Part shown: positions 34,383-47,581 of the stretch, in pieces | Position numbering within the stretch: the stretch's first letter is position 1 | Layout: each line of letters starts with the position of its first letter | Assembly (NCBI GenBank): GCA_001695595.3 | Contig: MBPM02000020.1 | Span: 744,001-808,000, forward strand | Source: Plasmopara viticola | Lineage: Eukaryota > Oomycota > Peronosporomycetes > Peronosporales > Peronosporaceae | Direction of reading: 5' to 3' | DNA: 64,000 bases | The notes under the pieces: generated by a model | The model's database searches: none | Told to the model about the DNA's origin: nothing | Seen by the model: only the letters and a program-made list of their open reading frames with translations | Made by a program: the position numbers and the translations under genes

Positions 34383-34733
34383 ACAATACGTCAGAATGGG
34401 CTGGCTTGGTACTTGAATCGCGAAAGGGACGGATCGCCGGAAGTTTACTAAACGCCTCTTAATACAAAGAATCCATTCATGAATTCAGTAAGTTATTTAT
34501 AATTGATTAAAAGCTCGTCAAAATCTTGCAAGTTGCGGACATGAGATCGAGTAAACTTGTGGGATAGAATAAAAGAATCGCAGGTCGTTAAGAGCACGTA
34601 CAACAAAGCGTCCTTTTGTAAGTAATCTATAAATTACCGCTTACAAGGGATTAAGAGCAAAAACAAGTAGGTTTGTACAATTTAGCTCCTCATCTTGCAT
34701 GCTCTTGGTTCCAACACGGCACTGCATTTGAAT

Positions 34734-35444
34734 CTACATGTACATATGGAGAGCCGCAGCGATCTTGTGTAGCCCCCGCGAGGAGGCGTACTGCGCTAAA
34801 GTCGAATTTTCCGTTACGTTGATCGCAGGGTCAGCTTTGTGATAGAGCAGAATTCTTGACACCTTATCGTCGTCATCTTCATTCGAGATAACGGCAATGA
34901 GCAATGGTGACTGAAGTCGATTATTTAAGGCGTTTAACGAGGCACCGGCCTTGACCAGCATATACACAATGGCAAAACTATCGGAGACGCTCGCGTTTGC
35001 GGCATAATGCAACGGGTGATTGCCTCGACTATCGACCTGATACAGCAGTCTAGGCATCGTCTTGATGATCTTCTTGATCGCCTTTTTGTCGCCTTTTCGA
35101 ACGGCGTGATGAAGAATTGACCGTCCATACTTGTTCCTTGTCTTTGATAACACAAGGCGACCATCCTTGATCGAAGTGGACGGCTTTCGAGTTTCTTCGG
35201 CCACGACTTCGACGAGACTCTCGATCGGCACGTCTTTGGCCGGATGTGGATGATCACACTTGTGCACTGTCATCGACTGGAGGTGGTCCAATGTCGTAAC
35301 TTCAACGAGTGCCGCGTGTGAAGGCTTGATTACCACATCTATGGAGTGATCAGCCATTTCCGTTGGTACCTCCCTTCCTTTGCTCCAAGTGGTCGCCTCC
35401 GAGATCGTCACAAGGTGAGGACTGTATTTCATTCGACGAGGCAT
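34734..35444 (-). CDS. Ankyrin-repeat protein, intact copy
   Basis: ATG at 35442-35444 starts MPRRMKYSPHLV; the frame stays open further upstream but has no earlier ATG, and the two related copies also start at MPRQTKYSPHL. The product is 236 residues. Ankyrin repeats occupy about residues 107-236: KYGRSILHHAVRKGDKKAIK, then GNHPLHYAANASVSDSFAIV, LQSPLLIAVISNEDDDD, and a final partial unit STLAQYASSRGLHKIAAALH. The G-x-x-P/I-L-H-x-A signature is clear. Ankyrin repeats mediate protein binding, so no enzyme role is implied. No signal peptide is visible. The gene ends 352 bp from the convergent P450 stop. Broken copies sit in the same place beside the P450 genes at 52540-53305 and 62033-62719. 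Confidence 0.85.
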   Translation of the reverse strand: MPRRMKYSPHLVTISEATTWSKGREVPTEMADHSIDVVIKPSHAALVEVTTLDHLQSMTVHKCDHPHPAKDVPIESLVEVVAEETRKPSTSIKDGRLVLSKTRNKYGRSILHHAVRKGDKKAIKKIIKTMPRLLYQVDSRGNHPLHYAANASVSDSFAIVYMLVKAGASLNALNNRLQSPLLIAVISNEDDDDKVSRILLYHKADPAINVTENSTLAQYASSRGLHKIAAALHMYM

Positions 35445-36511
35445 AGCTGAAGTCGTCGCTCGGAACCACGCGCGTGTGAAGAGATCACGAGAGAAATAAA
35501 ACTGTTCCAAGGAAGCGCGAGGCGATGCAAATTATGATGCAAATTGATGGCTCCAGTATGATTCTTGACCGTGATATCAACAAACACTTGCACCATATGC
35601 CAGTTCTATAAGGTGGTGTAGGCTTACCATGAGTCTTGGAAGAGGGCTCAAAGCGTGTACATTATTAGCAACGCATAGTAAATCATAGTGTACTGCGCTC
35701 GTCTCTTCCCTGAGCTTGCCGTCTGTTGACGCAAACCAATAATGGTCGCCACGTCATAGGGTTTTATGCCAGCTGGACCAAGTTTTGCAACGGTATAGGA
35801 CGAATTATCGCCAACATATATGCGTTAGCTACATTACATCGCTAAATGTACGTAACCAAAGAGAAAACGCTCTCATGTACTCACGTCTGCTGTTTGACAT
35901 TGCTGAAAGCTAGCCATAAAACAACTTTTGGCGACTGTGGCTCCCATGGTTGCGTAACGAATCATGTCGCTTGTCAAAAATTAAAGTAATATACGATAAT
36001 ACATTGCATCGTAATGAATATTTTTAAAATACATTCTATTGCTCCTATGACATCTGTCTATATATATTCGCCTCCGCTGTACAAAGTGCTGCGTGACTTC
36101 GGCACACCTGTTAGCACTTAATAGTCAATCCTACGCCCGCGCTGTATCATTATACTCTTAAAAACTACTTACTGGACAAAAAGTTGGACAAAAAAAGTCA
36201 AAATCTTGAAGGCGGCAGAGTAGATAGTAGGAAGACACTACAAGCGCACCAAAGGAATCATGTTGGAGCGCAAACAGCGAGAGAAGAGGATTGAAGATTA
36301 CAAAGCACGAGGTGACGCAGGTGTTTATCTGTTAAGTGCGAAATTGTGGAAAACGCGAGATCATTCACCAAAAAGCGAATATATATATTGACCAAAGTTT
36401 GATATCATTTACTCCTTAGCGTTTTAAGTTGGGGCTCGGGTCGGGTATAGCCACTTGTACGCTGGCAGGTCGTCACTGAATATATCTGTTGATAGTGAAG
36501 ATGGATTATCG
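35445..36511. other. Gene-less stretch
   Basis: The first about 150 bp share a block (GATTCTTGA region near 35560) with the DNA upstream of the ankyrin pseudogene in the right palindrome arm, so the duplication extends here. Beyond that I see no gene. Confidence 0.45.
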
Positions 36512-39480
36512 TCAAACACTGGTGTAATGATTCCTCAGCATGAAGAGGCGACATGCCAAATTATGCTTTGTTAAGGTCGAGCCATAGTGCGCGCAATATG
36601 ACGCAGCAAACAACGTTAAACATTGAATCGGCGTGAGTGTGCCGATATTAGCTTGATGTTCATCAGGAACCACCAATTGGTGAAGAAACAAAAAGAGGGG
36701 CCAATTAGTTATGATGCTAAAATTCCGTAAAGGACATAAATGTTGGGCCATGTGACAGTCCCAAAGTAGATGGAGAGAAGTCTCAGTTGTGTTGAACCCA
36801 AGAACACAACGTACGACGTTGGTATGCCAGCGGTACTTGTACCGAAAACCTTGTCCATTATATCGAAGTCGAAAAACCGAAGTCACCATAAGGGGGAAGA
36901 AATTTGAGGTGACGCTCAAAAGACCAGCGTTTTGGCCGATAATGAATGTCAGGACCTGAAAGTTGATACAGTAAAAGAAGCGGTGACATTTAAGCTATAC
37001 GAAATTTCTTGATCAAATTTTTGGAGACGTAGATGATATCTTGGCCATCAAAAGTCGATGTGTGGAGCGCACTGATGATGTTCTCAGATGGAAGTGGATA
37101 AATTGAAAAGTCTTAGTAGTGCTGAGAAGCTTTAATGCGCAAGGCAAGTTTTTGAAAAGAGACCGATTCATTTTAAAAGAAGAGCCGATTCATGCATTAC
37201 GCAAAGTGTCACGATTCGGGGGAGAACTATACACATTGCAGAATATCGAAAGTCTTTAAGTTTCTTGATGGCTGAAGAAGCAAGAAGTCTTACGATATAG
37301 CACCGCTATAGGACGGTTCGCCTTTGTAAAATGAAACGAAACATTACTTCAAATTGGCCCGGTGAGTCGTGTAAATCCAGGATATGCATTTTATAGTTTT
37401 ACCGTAATCTTAAGCTCCAAACAGCAATAGCATCTTTCCATTGATTAGAATTTATGTGCTCGCAAAACGTATGTGCCAATCAAAATAGTGGTTTGTAAAT
37501 AAAGTCCAAACCTGAACTTTGAACGCTAAAGCAGCATCACTAGCCGTTTGTGTCGGAATGAGCCATTTTAAGGAAACGTTTACGTTGCGACGACAGCAAA
37601 TAGTAACCTGACGATGGAAGTTGACCTAAAGTAAGTCAGCAGATGAAGCAACCAAAAGTTAGTCGAGCCCTTCAAAAATCTATTCCACAGAAAACCACTT
37701 GCTGGATTATTGTCCACAAAGTTGCGCTACGCCATACCTCATGGTGTGAAATACTTGCTGTTATAGTGTCCTTTCACAAAGTTGCGTATAAGCGAAGTAA
37801 ACTGCATTACGGGTACAATACTGAGTAGAGGCTTATTGAGATCAGAAATCACGGGAATAATCATCTGCCGCATGGAGAAATTACTCATTGTTTTCAGCCG
37901 ACTGCTGACGAGAGAGCTCGATTTCGAAGAGCTGAAAAATTGGAAGAATTTCTTGATAAAATCGAAGGCGTGGCTTATTCGGCTCGTTCACATTGAGTGA
38001 ACCGCCTTAAAGAGCCATACCTCCTGTCTAGAAGTGAAGACGGAAATTAAAGATCCATTTGCGTTTTTATTTTACGCTTGGACGAAGCGGTATCGCAAAA
38101 TGACGAGAATACTCGATTTTCAATCCGTCAAGATAAAAGCTTAAGTGTGTCGTGATAGAACGTGGGTACCATTATATAAAGGACGTAATTCAAGCTTGAA
38201 AGTACAAACCGGGCTTTTTTGTATCTCTCAGAAATTGACGGAGCATGGCTAAACGAATTTTAGTATCTTCCTTGCTTTGCTTATAGTCCGAAGCATTTTG
38301 ATACTCTGCAATTGAGCCGGACTTGTACTAGAGCGAGTATTGGCGACAAGACGACAAGCGCTGCGATAATATGCCAATGCGGCAAGGCATCGACATGACC
38401 GGGTGCATAAGCCCTGAGTTAGCTTCAGCCGTAATTAATTGCTCAAGCGGAGGGTGGTCCGCTAAGTTAAGTAAAAAAGAGTCGATGTGCTCATAGGTTC
38501 ACGACGAGTCTATTTTTTACATTGCAGAGCAAAGTGACTGGAGTTACTATGGCGATATACTCAGGCGTGACAGCAGCAACGGAAGTGAGCTTCAGCGGCC
38601 TATTCTTAAAATCGTACTGCCATTGAGCAACATCTGGTTGTACCAAACCTAAAAAGGTCACTAGTATTTGCTGTGCCTTCCAATGCTTTGACATCATATT
38701 TAAATGCTGTAGTTCAACCAGTTCGGCCACTATTCGTCCATCATCTCTTGCATCATCTTCCATACAGGGTGGCAGATCCTCATTCGACATCATGATGTAA
38801 AGTGCTAGAAAGTGGCATCGAGAAATTGAAGGACTCGGTGAGGGACAGTCAAAGAAACCACAAAAGAGTTTACCTGACTCTTACGGATGGAGTTACGGAG
38901 GGACGAATCCATTCCAAACGAGACAGCTGGAATGATTTTAATGGATGGGGAAGATTTGTCGGATACCTCCTTGGAAACTGATAGAGCCATTCTCAGCGCA
39001 GCCGCTTCCTCTTGCCAAATGCGAATTGTCGGAGGTGTAACTCGATTATAACGTGCAGTCTCATGGTTGACGAAACAAGCTTGGAGCTTAAACATGCCGC
39101 CATCAGGCGACAAAAATTCATTTTCTCTTAAGGGAGAATCCGGGGATGGGACTATAACAACAGACGCTTAATCTTGCCCAAAAGATATGATACGCTCGCG
39201 TGAGGGAAGGCCGTTCCGCATGAACGTGGGAAGGACGCACGTAGACGGCGCACCATGATCCAAAATTAATAAAAAGAATAGAATATCTGTAACTTTAACA
39301 AGGATACGAGCTAGGTTGACGAAGTAGCAAAAATTGTAATTTGGAAATTGTGCAATTTCGATTTGCGTATTAGACGTATTTTGCTTAAGTAAGCTAAGCT
39401 TAGACGCGGTGTCATAGTCTGAATGTTCGAGATGAGCTTGAAATCTATAAAAAAACGAGCCCGGCGAGCGATTTTTCAAA
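36512..39480 (-). mobile_element. Decayed LINE on the minus strand
   Basis: At 36919-36512 a 135-codon frame carries a zf-RVT zinc knuckle: RWHTNVVRCVLGFN, then TSLHLLWDCHMAQHLCPLRN (C, H-x3-WDC pattern), diagnostic of the C-terminal part of LINE polyproteins. Upstream on the same strand (38491-39479) are further broken frames. One ends FMRNGLPSRERIISFGQD and contains ILDHGAPSTCV, which could be an endonuclease or early polymerase segment, but I am less sure of those. Many stops show it is inactive. It is different from the LINE fragments at 904 and 29191. Confidence 0.55.
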
Positions 39481-40694
39481 GCTGAAGCTGATCGTATTTC
39501 TCAAGTTCATCAAGCACCTCGGAGAGAAGCGTAAGCTTAATAGCATGTTGACAAGAACTCACATGTGATGCACTTCTGCTGTACTAGCCGGTGTCAGAGC
39601 TATTTTTAATGCATTAAGACGCAAAGCGTCAGCCATTTGACGAGCGATTTCAGACCTAGCAAAATGTCTCCTGGTAGTTGACGAAGAAACTCAAAAGCGG
39701 CGAGATGATAAACGTGACATCACCATTGTTACAAAAAACTCGCAGAACTCTTAAGCGGGGGCTAACTGCAGAATGAGACACAAAATTGGCTTTGAGAAAT
39801 TGGGGTCTGCGCAAAGCAAAGAAAGTTTCTAGTGAAAGTTGTATAGGGCTAGGGGTACCTCAATACACGGCCCAATACAACTGTCGTCCTCAATTTAGGA
39901 ATTTACAAGTTGCAAGTTCCTTGGATAAGTTTCTTTCGGTCTATCCACCACACCACTTCAAGCGGTAGGTTTCAGACAACAACAAGGGAGTAAGAAGTCG
40001 AGACGCGATAGGAGCTTTTGCGATTGAATTTAAGTTTCTATCGCGCTTTGAATTCTTACTCCGGGTAGCTCGGCGAGCTACGGAGGCGACTGCGGCAAAG
40101 GGCGGTAAGATGAGCGCAACGGAGACGACTGCAATGAGGTGGGGCCGAAGCAAGAGACTTGGAACAAAGGACGACAACCAAATGGGGCTTGTGCGGTGTC
40201 GCGAATGCGGCATACTTCTGAGCAAGTGCGCAGTCAAAGGCAAATTGAAATCTTTACGCCCACACTGGTAAAAATTCTTCGTGAACACTTAAAAAAAAGT
40301 ATCGAGCGACTGCTTCTTAACTATTGGACGCGCAGTATGCACTGCTCGAAAACATTGCGATTTAATTGAACTTTGCATTTGCAGCCCTTCACGCTCTTGA
40401 ACAGCTGGAACGTTCGAGCACTAAGAGTACAGCTTGTACTCTAGGACCAGACATTACAATTCCTAAGCCCCTGGTCTTCTTGATAAAAGATTGAACAAAA
40501 ATCGAAGATCGATTAGAATCCAAAAAAAATTCAGACGGTTCAGGTGACTGTTGTGTTCACACTTTTTCTCTGATTGGCCGGGCTAAACTGGACACTTACC
40601 CGTAAAACTTCTTCACGTGAGCCTTTTATATTCTAGGAGCACATAAAGAAACATCCGAGACTAGAATTCTTCGCAGCGAGATCCAAGGCTTTGT
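39481..40694. other. Gene-less stretch
   Basis: No supported gene. A short plus-strand frame near 40080-40270 contains VRCRECGILLSKC, a possible small Cys motif, without a larger domain. Confidence 0.45.
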
Positions 40695-40848
40695 AGGGGT
40701 GGCCCAGTAACATAGGTGGTCAGCTCTTTTATCGTAATATGTTCCTAATTTGCTAAAGTTAGGAACATTGCTAAAGTTAGGAACATTGCTAAAGTTAGGA
40801 ACATATTACGAGGAAAGAGCTGACCGCCTATGTTACTGGGCCACCCCT
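40695..40848. mobile_element. Palindromic MITE with about 55-bp terminal inverted repeats
   Basis: The 154-bp unit begins AGGGGTGGCCCAGTAACATA and ends with its reverse complement (TATGTTACTGGGCCACCCCT) with few mismatches over about 55 bp per arm. Between the arms are three head-to-tail copies of the 18-bp unit GCTAAAGTTAGGAACATT (about 40752-40805). It has no coding capacity. I found no clear target-site duplication, so the superfamily is open. It can fold into a long hairpin. Confidence 0.85.
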
Positions 40849-43800
40849 GCCCAAACAAACCAATGTAACCGTGTATATGCATTACCGCAGCTACGCATCG
40901 CACGCAGCTCTTTGAAGTTTAAGCAGCAAAGACAGAAGAAAAATACTGGGCTTGCTCCTTCGATATGCCATAAATGAGCATCTTCTCGGCGTACAGAGCA
41001 CCCATTAAATCAAATTCAGGCTCAATGGATATCAGCGTTGCCGAGCAAAGCAACACTTACTGTTATGGCTCCAGTAAGCAAGGGCAAATACTGCGTGCTT
41101 GTTTCGAAGAGGGTCAACGAAATAGACTTTCGTCTTATCCAACAGCTATGAAAGGTATTCCACGGAAACACCGACCAGTAGTTTGGATACTGGGGATGAA
41201 CGAAGTCTCGATGAAGGGTGTGTTGCTGATACACACCTAAAAAGCTTACCCATGAGGGCCAAGTTGCTTAATTAAAATTTTCATCAGCATGCTTTATGGG
41301 ATGGCTTACGTGTGACTTCCAAGTTTATCGAAAGTGATATCGAATTAGTTTTTATACCAAAAAAGCCTATTCTTGGAACCTGTATCTTAGAAGAACGTAT
41401 ATATACAACTTTTTGCATATTTTTAAGATCGTTTAGAAAGTCCAAAAACAAAAGGTGTGGCACAGTTGCTTTTGATTATTCCATTGCAATGTGATGCGTA
41501 TAGTCCCTCCCCGCTAGATTTACCTTCACCACCACCATAGGGATATCCAAGTGCTTTTTTTGCTAGGTGGTCGACCGCTCTTTTCCAAGTTTATGTTTTA
41601 TTGACCAGCAGCGGTGGACTGCCGGTGATCCACGCAAGTGTGCGAGGCCATAAAAAAATAGTATTAGTTCTGGTTGGCTCTTAGTCGAGGGATTTGAATT
41701 ACTCTGAAATAGATGCAATTAGCCAATCCATTTAGTTCTTCAGCTTTATTGTGCCATCCTATTCGTCATGTGCATAAGCTAAAAGTACAATCACGGCCGA
41801 TTTCGATTGTGTCAAGATATCATATGGTCACAACTTGACGAAATTGCTACCAGGGAATAAGAAGAATATCACCAGCTAGTGATTGTAATGAAAATGATTG
41901 CAGGATCCTTATGATCTAACGACTAAAGGTTTTCAATTTGGTAGCTGTAGATATGATAAAGTAGGCCTCGAGGCGAGATCTCGCAATCTAAGAAGCTGAA
42001 GTTATCCAAAAAAAAATTTTGCACTCATACTTGCCATACATGCATGATTTCATACGTTAAAATCCGTAACTGAAGTTCAATTTTGGTGAGCTTAAGGCAG
42101 CAACACCAACACGTCCTGGTCATTTATGCCTAGGTATGCTATCGCCATCACCACTGATTTATATTCTCAAGACGCATTCGAGATATACAGTTGTGGTCGT
42201 CTTCTTCAAGAAAGTATAGTCGCTACTTACCAATTCATAGAAGAAGAACAATATATTCATTTATTGTGTATATTCTTTAAAGCTGCTGTATTCCATTTTT
42301 TATTTCGTACTATAAATTATTTGACTATTGGCATGTGCATTAGTTGCTTATACTACAAATGTACCGGACATTTCTCCGCTTGATACTTTGCCAGTCCATA
42401 CTATAAAATTACGCTGGACTTCTTTTCGTTCGTGAATGGTATAAATCAGTACGTCTATGGGTTCTTGATTGCAGTCAGATATTCATGAGCTCATTTCACT
42501 TGGTCAAACTGCTCCATATTCACCAAGTTCAAAATAGTACCCTTGAAGTCCTCGCTTTCACCTATTTTGAAGCCACATCCATCAACACTAAATGTGTCAT
42601 TTTAGTACCATTTTTTAAAAAATACTTGTTTTGGACGCTGCGACTCAACGCTAAAAAATTTAGCACTAACTATGATCAAGAACACATTGCCTTAGATAGA
42701 TGTCCAGAAATCTACCATCGACTGCTAACTTTTTTGTGTCAAAAGTCGGCTTAACGTTATAGGTACAATGATGGCAAAAACTCGAATTATATTTGCACAC
42801 TGTTTTTTTTAATATGCCAGAATGAATATAGCTACAGCCTAGATCCCAGAAAAAAACTTGGAATTTATGATGAAGGACTAAGAGTAATATCTTGTAATCG
42901 ATAACTCAATTTTAGACTGCAATGTATTGCACACGACAATCCTGGTATGATAATGGTTGCTCACCGAAGGTCGTCTAACTTTTTCCACGACTCCTATGTG
43001 CAAGGCTTCGTATCTTATAGTCACTCTACGTCCGCGCGGACAGATTGTCAATCGATCTCGTCAGGATTTCGGGATAATTACTTCCTGTATCTATCAGACA
43101 AGCAGTTTCGCACTATTCGAAAGGCATGCTTGCTTTTACAAATTTGAGGAGAGAGTATTTCTTAAGCGGCTGTAATATGTCAAAGCATTTGAGAAGTATG
43201 GGCTAACCTATAACCTCGTCCCAGAAACTATGGCCTTGGTGATAAAGTCTTCTGAGAGGTCCACCGGTCAAAGAAAAGGTTTTACTTTCGACGAGAAAAA
43301 ATCTTATTCGATATCAAGGATTTTAATGCGGCCATGACCAGAGATAATCAGTTGCGCATAGCGTTTGCACTCTCTTATTAAAAAGTCTGGATATAGTGCT
43401 GGGTACATACCAGCATTAAACCTGTTAAATTGGCCTGAATATACTTTGAATCGACTGATTGCCTTCAGAAGGGCCTTGGATAAACACATAATCAGAATAT
43501 GTGCTCTTAAATGCTCAAATAATTACTGATCAGATAGTCGAACAGAATTAGATCGTTTAATAGCCCGTGTGTCGCTAACTTCTCCCATAGAATACATTAT
43601 TCGCTGTGAGGGCTCTTTTTTCGTATTTAATACTAACTCTAGTGCATTGTGCAGCGTACACCTGACCATGTTGTTAAGCAACACGTGGGATACTTGTGCA
43701 GAAACGATGCGCTGTTCAGCTTACTGTAAGCACCACAATCCATTCGACTTCTTAACACAGAAAGTCGATGGCGAGTCTAATATTTGACTTTATCATAATG

Positions 43801-44244
43801 CCTCTTAAGCAAAAAGCGCATTAATGAGCTTACATTCACTTGTGGTAGGGGCCACTGTCGGGTGACATAACAATTTGTGCCTGGCACGGTATATACCTCC
43901 TGCCTCATTTGCTTATCTTGTGAAAGCTTTGGTGATGGATCTCTGGACAACACAACTCTTTATTTTTCATTGAAACTTATTGTCGAATAATGTAGATTCT
44001 TCAAGTCCTTCAAGATATCGCACAACATGCGCTGCATCTAAACCCGGATAAAGACATCTCTGTCAGACACGAAAAATCATGACTTCAAGCGGATCATTTA
44101 TTTTTCCATACACCACTTCCAAAATTTTTACGGTTTTTTATGCAGTCAGTAACTTATTAGCCTTTATGCCCTTCAATTTTAGTAGCTCTGACATATCTGG
44201 CAGTACCTTCATTTGAGGCAGACCTGGTGTGACACGGCGCCTGG
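40849..44244. other. Gene-less stretch, repeat debris
   Basis: About 3.4 kb without a supported gene. Short frames on both strands show no domain I can name. A block near 43820-43900 shares scattered words with 27610-27690 (ATTAATAAGCTC / ATTAATGAGCTT, CAATTTGTACCTAGCACG / CAATTTGTGCCTGGCACG), suggesting common retroelement ancestry. Confidence 0.4.
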
Positions 44245-44960
44245 ATGAATTGTCAACTGCTCCTGCGGGCAAGGCCTTTTATGAAAAATGGGGTTAAGGT
44301 TTCGTGCCAAACCCCATTATCTTTTGAAAGTGCTATGCTACCCACTTTTGGTGGTACTTCATTACCCGATGTGGTCCTATATTACCCACTGTATCTTTGC
44401 TACCTATTTTATCCGCTTGCAGAATTTTGTACTCTGGAATTTTGGTGTCTACTGTGTCCTGCGAACCAATGCTATCTACTGGCGGATCTTTGCAGCCAGC
44501 AGTTAGTAATTTTATTCTATCCACTTGTGAAAGTCTTTACCCGAAGCAAAACACTATCCTAGCGTCTACAGGAGCCGATGCAGCAAGCGGAGCTTCATTT
44601 CCCACTACACAAAGAATTTAAGACTTGTCACGTCCAGTTACCAAAATCTTCGATGCCTCCCATGTAATCGCGATTTATAATCTAACAGGCTACAAGGCCA
44701 TACGCACAATGGGTGAGAACATGGCACCTTGATCCGCCAATTTATGGCTTTGATTTTCTTAGGCTTTGCATGCCCAGGATCGAGTTATACTTGTCCGTGT
44801 CAGAGACAAAAATGGCTCTGTGCGGTCAAAATCCCTCGCATTTTACAGCCATATCCATTTCAATTGCTGCGCAGATCGATTCAACATCAACAGGACAGAT
44901 GGCAAGCGTCAAATCAGACCTTCATGAAACGATCATGGCGATATGGAGCTTATTAAGCTG
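44245..44960 (+). repeat. Diverged copy of the outer palindrome repeat
   Basis: This stretch matches 51010-51630 in the same order with much divergence: the CTACCC...GGTGGT...TTACCC block (44336-44380 against 51096-51140), the GTGAAAGT...AAAACACTATC block (44526-44560 against 51287-51320), and the TTGT(C/T)CGTGTCA block (44790 against 51597). It is therefore a third copy of an unclassified dispersed repeat that also forms the outer part of both palindrome arms. No protein family was recognised. Confidence 0.55.
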
Positions 44961-46059
44961 CACTACTAACGCCTACGCATATGGTTAAGAAATATTGTTC
45001 AAGGACTGCCCTCAGGTTTTGTGAAGAATTAACATATGACCGCCAATGGATATCGCTGTACAACTTTCGACGTTGACCGAAATTGGCGAAAGTCAAGGGA
45101 TGTAATTACAACAGCAAAAGTGCGGAGCAGTGAGACATGCTGTTTTACTACATTCTTCAAAGAATCATGGCTATCACATCAACAAGAACCACTATCCCAG
45201 AAAAAAAAGAACCCAGTAGAGCTATGATTACATTGCTTGAGCTTGCGGTGAGAAAGATAATAACAGGTTCGAGCCAAACAAGATCACCCGCTTCTTAAGT
45301 GCTAGGCACACATTTCTAGTCAAAGCGTGTACGCGTCTTCCTTACTGGGCAATACACATTTCATTGTCTTACTGACGATCCACTCGATAGGAAAATAGAT
45401 TGTCACATTCTGCAAATCAGATCATGACGAATCTTAATTGTGCTAGCCGGGCTGAAAAGTACTTATCGGTGGTAAAGCTAACAGCAACAGTACCTTGCCA
45501 GAATGTCCCACTTTGATTTGCTAGGATGCGTAATGAAAGAACAAAAACGCAAGTAGCTCTAGACTGCTTCAGACGCATGATCCATAATCACCAAGAGATA
45601 TAGAGTACTTTCACCTTGAAGCTTTTGCTGCCATTGCAAGTAACTGTATACGATGAAGGCGGCCATCCGGAGGTGGAAATGCGATGTGGGTGGTCTTTTC
45701 CAATTCTTTGGAATTGATTATAAAAGCAATACGGAAAGTGGTAAACGGTGAAGACTAAAGGACGAATTGCGAACAATACGAAAAGCATGGATACAGTGAA
45801 CAATCTACAATCCGGTCAGAATCTTTTCTTACCGAATCTTATCAGTACGGAAAAAGCTCACACTTCCTCGTCACAGTCATGGCAAAGTACGCTCAAAGGA
45901 TATATTGCCATTGCGGTCGCATCGAGCTGAATTGCTTCACACTCACTGACTGAGGCTGCATAGCACGCTCTTCGCTTAAAAGTTCACTTTGATTTAGCAC
46001 GCAGTCTAGCTTAATCTATCGCCTAGCAGTCTGCTTCAAGACAATTTAGTACAATAGTA
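44961..46059. other. Gene-less stretch
   Basis: No gene or repeat recognised. Confidence 0.45.
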
Positions 46060-46720
46060 CCTCCCCCTGCTTGAGACGAAACTCCAATGACGCACCAATA
46101 TACATATGAGGCTGTCGACCGGCCGCTAGAGAACATACTGGACCGCAATATGGATCTTTTGGACGATGAATATGCGTGCTGCCAAAAAATGTATATATTT
46201 AAAATTGTGCGGGACACCTCCGCGATATCCACTGATGCCTATTTCAAGAAGTTCTACTTTTTGGAGAACTTTAGTCACGTGCACAGTTTGCCTAAACTAA
46301 AAACGTTTTAGAGTAGCTGTCACCACCCTCTGATCGTTCCTTTAAGTGGTAGAGAGAGGGCAATAAGTGAGGCTAAAGCGAGACTTCCCCGAGCTTTCAC
46401 ATGACAATTGATTAAGAGATCCCAGTCAGAAGTCAGCATTGAACGCGAAGACGATATGCAAAATGTAGCTTTGACTGAATTGGGTCGTATTATCAAACTA
46501 TAGACGCGAGTAAAACCCTTTTCGAACGCACGAGTGTGATTATTTTACCAGCTGCATATAATGACGACAATTAACGCCGGTGCTCGTCGCATTAACAATG
46601 CGGTGGCGCAAAGGTTATATAATCAATCACAAAGTATATATCAAATGACCCGTTCAGAAAGGCGATGGGGGCACCTTCATTGAGGCCAAAACTTTGCATA
46701 CACATGCCAGAAAAGCTCTT
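46060..46720 (+). mobile_element. Helitron helicase (Pif1-like) relic
   Basis: The plus strand at 46075-46135 reads DETPMTHQYTYEAVDRPL. This is the Walker-B-linked segment of Helitron/Pif1 helicases, where (W)DEAPM is followed by a His/Tyr-rich stretch and EALDR-x-L-R-D-I. Further on, after stops, 46570-46650 reads INAGARRINNAVAQRL, like the IN-x-AV-x-x-RL segment of the same helicase. Intervening sequence is degenerate and shifted. Only this helicase part remains; no Rep domain or CTRR 3' end was found. It is a dead transposon fragment. Confidence 0.6.
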
Positions 46721-47581
46721 GCATCACAATGATACGAAACTTGTCAGGAAGATGCGTCTTTAATTGGTCGAGCTAGAATTCTTTCAACAATTATAACAGG
46801 GGAGCGTCAACATCAGCATGCGCTAGATCTAAGAGCTGTACTTATCAATTAGTAGTTTTCTAATTTGCATTCGTCACTAACAACACTTGGTGCAGCCAGC
46901 TTTTGCAATGACGATGAAAAAATCGCAAGGATAAATACTGCAAAATTTGGGCTCCTTACTCTCATCTTTCTGCTTCCCGCACACTTCGATCTAAGTGGTA
47001 ACATCAAAGGCGCCCTCGCGCTGACAATAAGTGAACAAGTAGAGCAGAAGGATGGCGCGCGAACGTGTTTGAAAGTAGGACAACGCAAAATTTGTTGCAG
47101 CTCCCATGTGGATATGTATCAGGTTTCAAGACAACCATATGGGAAGATGATTGTTGCAGAAGTTTAAGCCGGAAAGGTTTCGGAAGTAAAGCATGCTGGA
47201 AAAGCGAGCGATAAGGGTTGAAACTAAGTCATACGCAACCTGGCGGCGTTTGATCACTCTAAGCAAATAATCGTACTTGCTTTTTATGACACCAACGGTA
47301 TTAGATCTGCCATTAGAGGCGCACATGCACCGCCCTATCGTCTGGGCCATAAATAAGGCTACTGCACTGCAAGCAGCTTCATAGATCGCGAAAATTGGAC
47401 TGCTGTAGTGGAAGTGTTTTGCTTCGTCATCCGTGCGTCGATCATATGCATTAACAGCACAAGTGTCAATTATTTTGTATTTTAATATAATTTTGTTTTA
47501 TTACTACTATCACTGTGAAGACCACGCGTATCAAAACAGAATCTGAATACTATAAGCTGCATATCATAGGTTCGACTACAC
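46721..47581. other. Gene-less stretch upstream of the Dicer-like gene
   Basis: A plus-strand frame at 46865-47167 is open for 100 codons but has no recognised domain. The last about 100 bp before 47582 should hold the promoter of the next gene; no clear initiator was picked out. Confidence 0.4.

Noticed and set aside
35445..35510. 22-codon N-terminal extension of the ankyrin gene
   Set aside because: The frame is open, but it begins with TTG, with no ATG before 35444, and the related copies start at the equivalent of 35444.
40752..40806. Three 18-bp direct repeats as a CRISPR-like array
   Set aside because: There are no spacers between the repeats and the context is a palindromic MITE in a eukaryotic genome.
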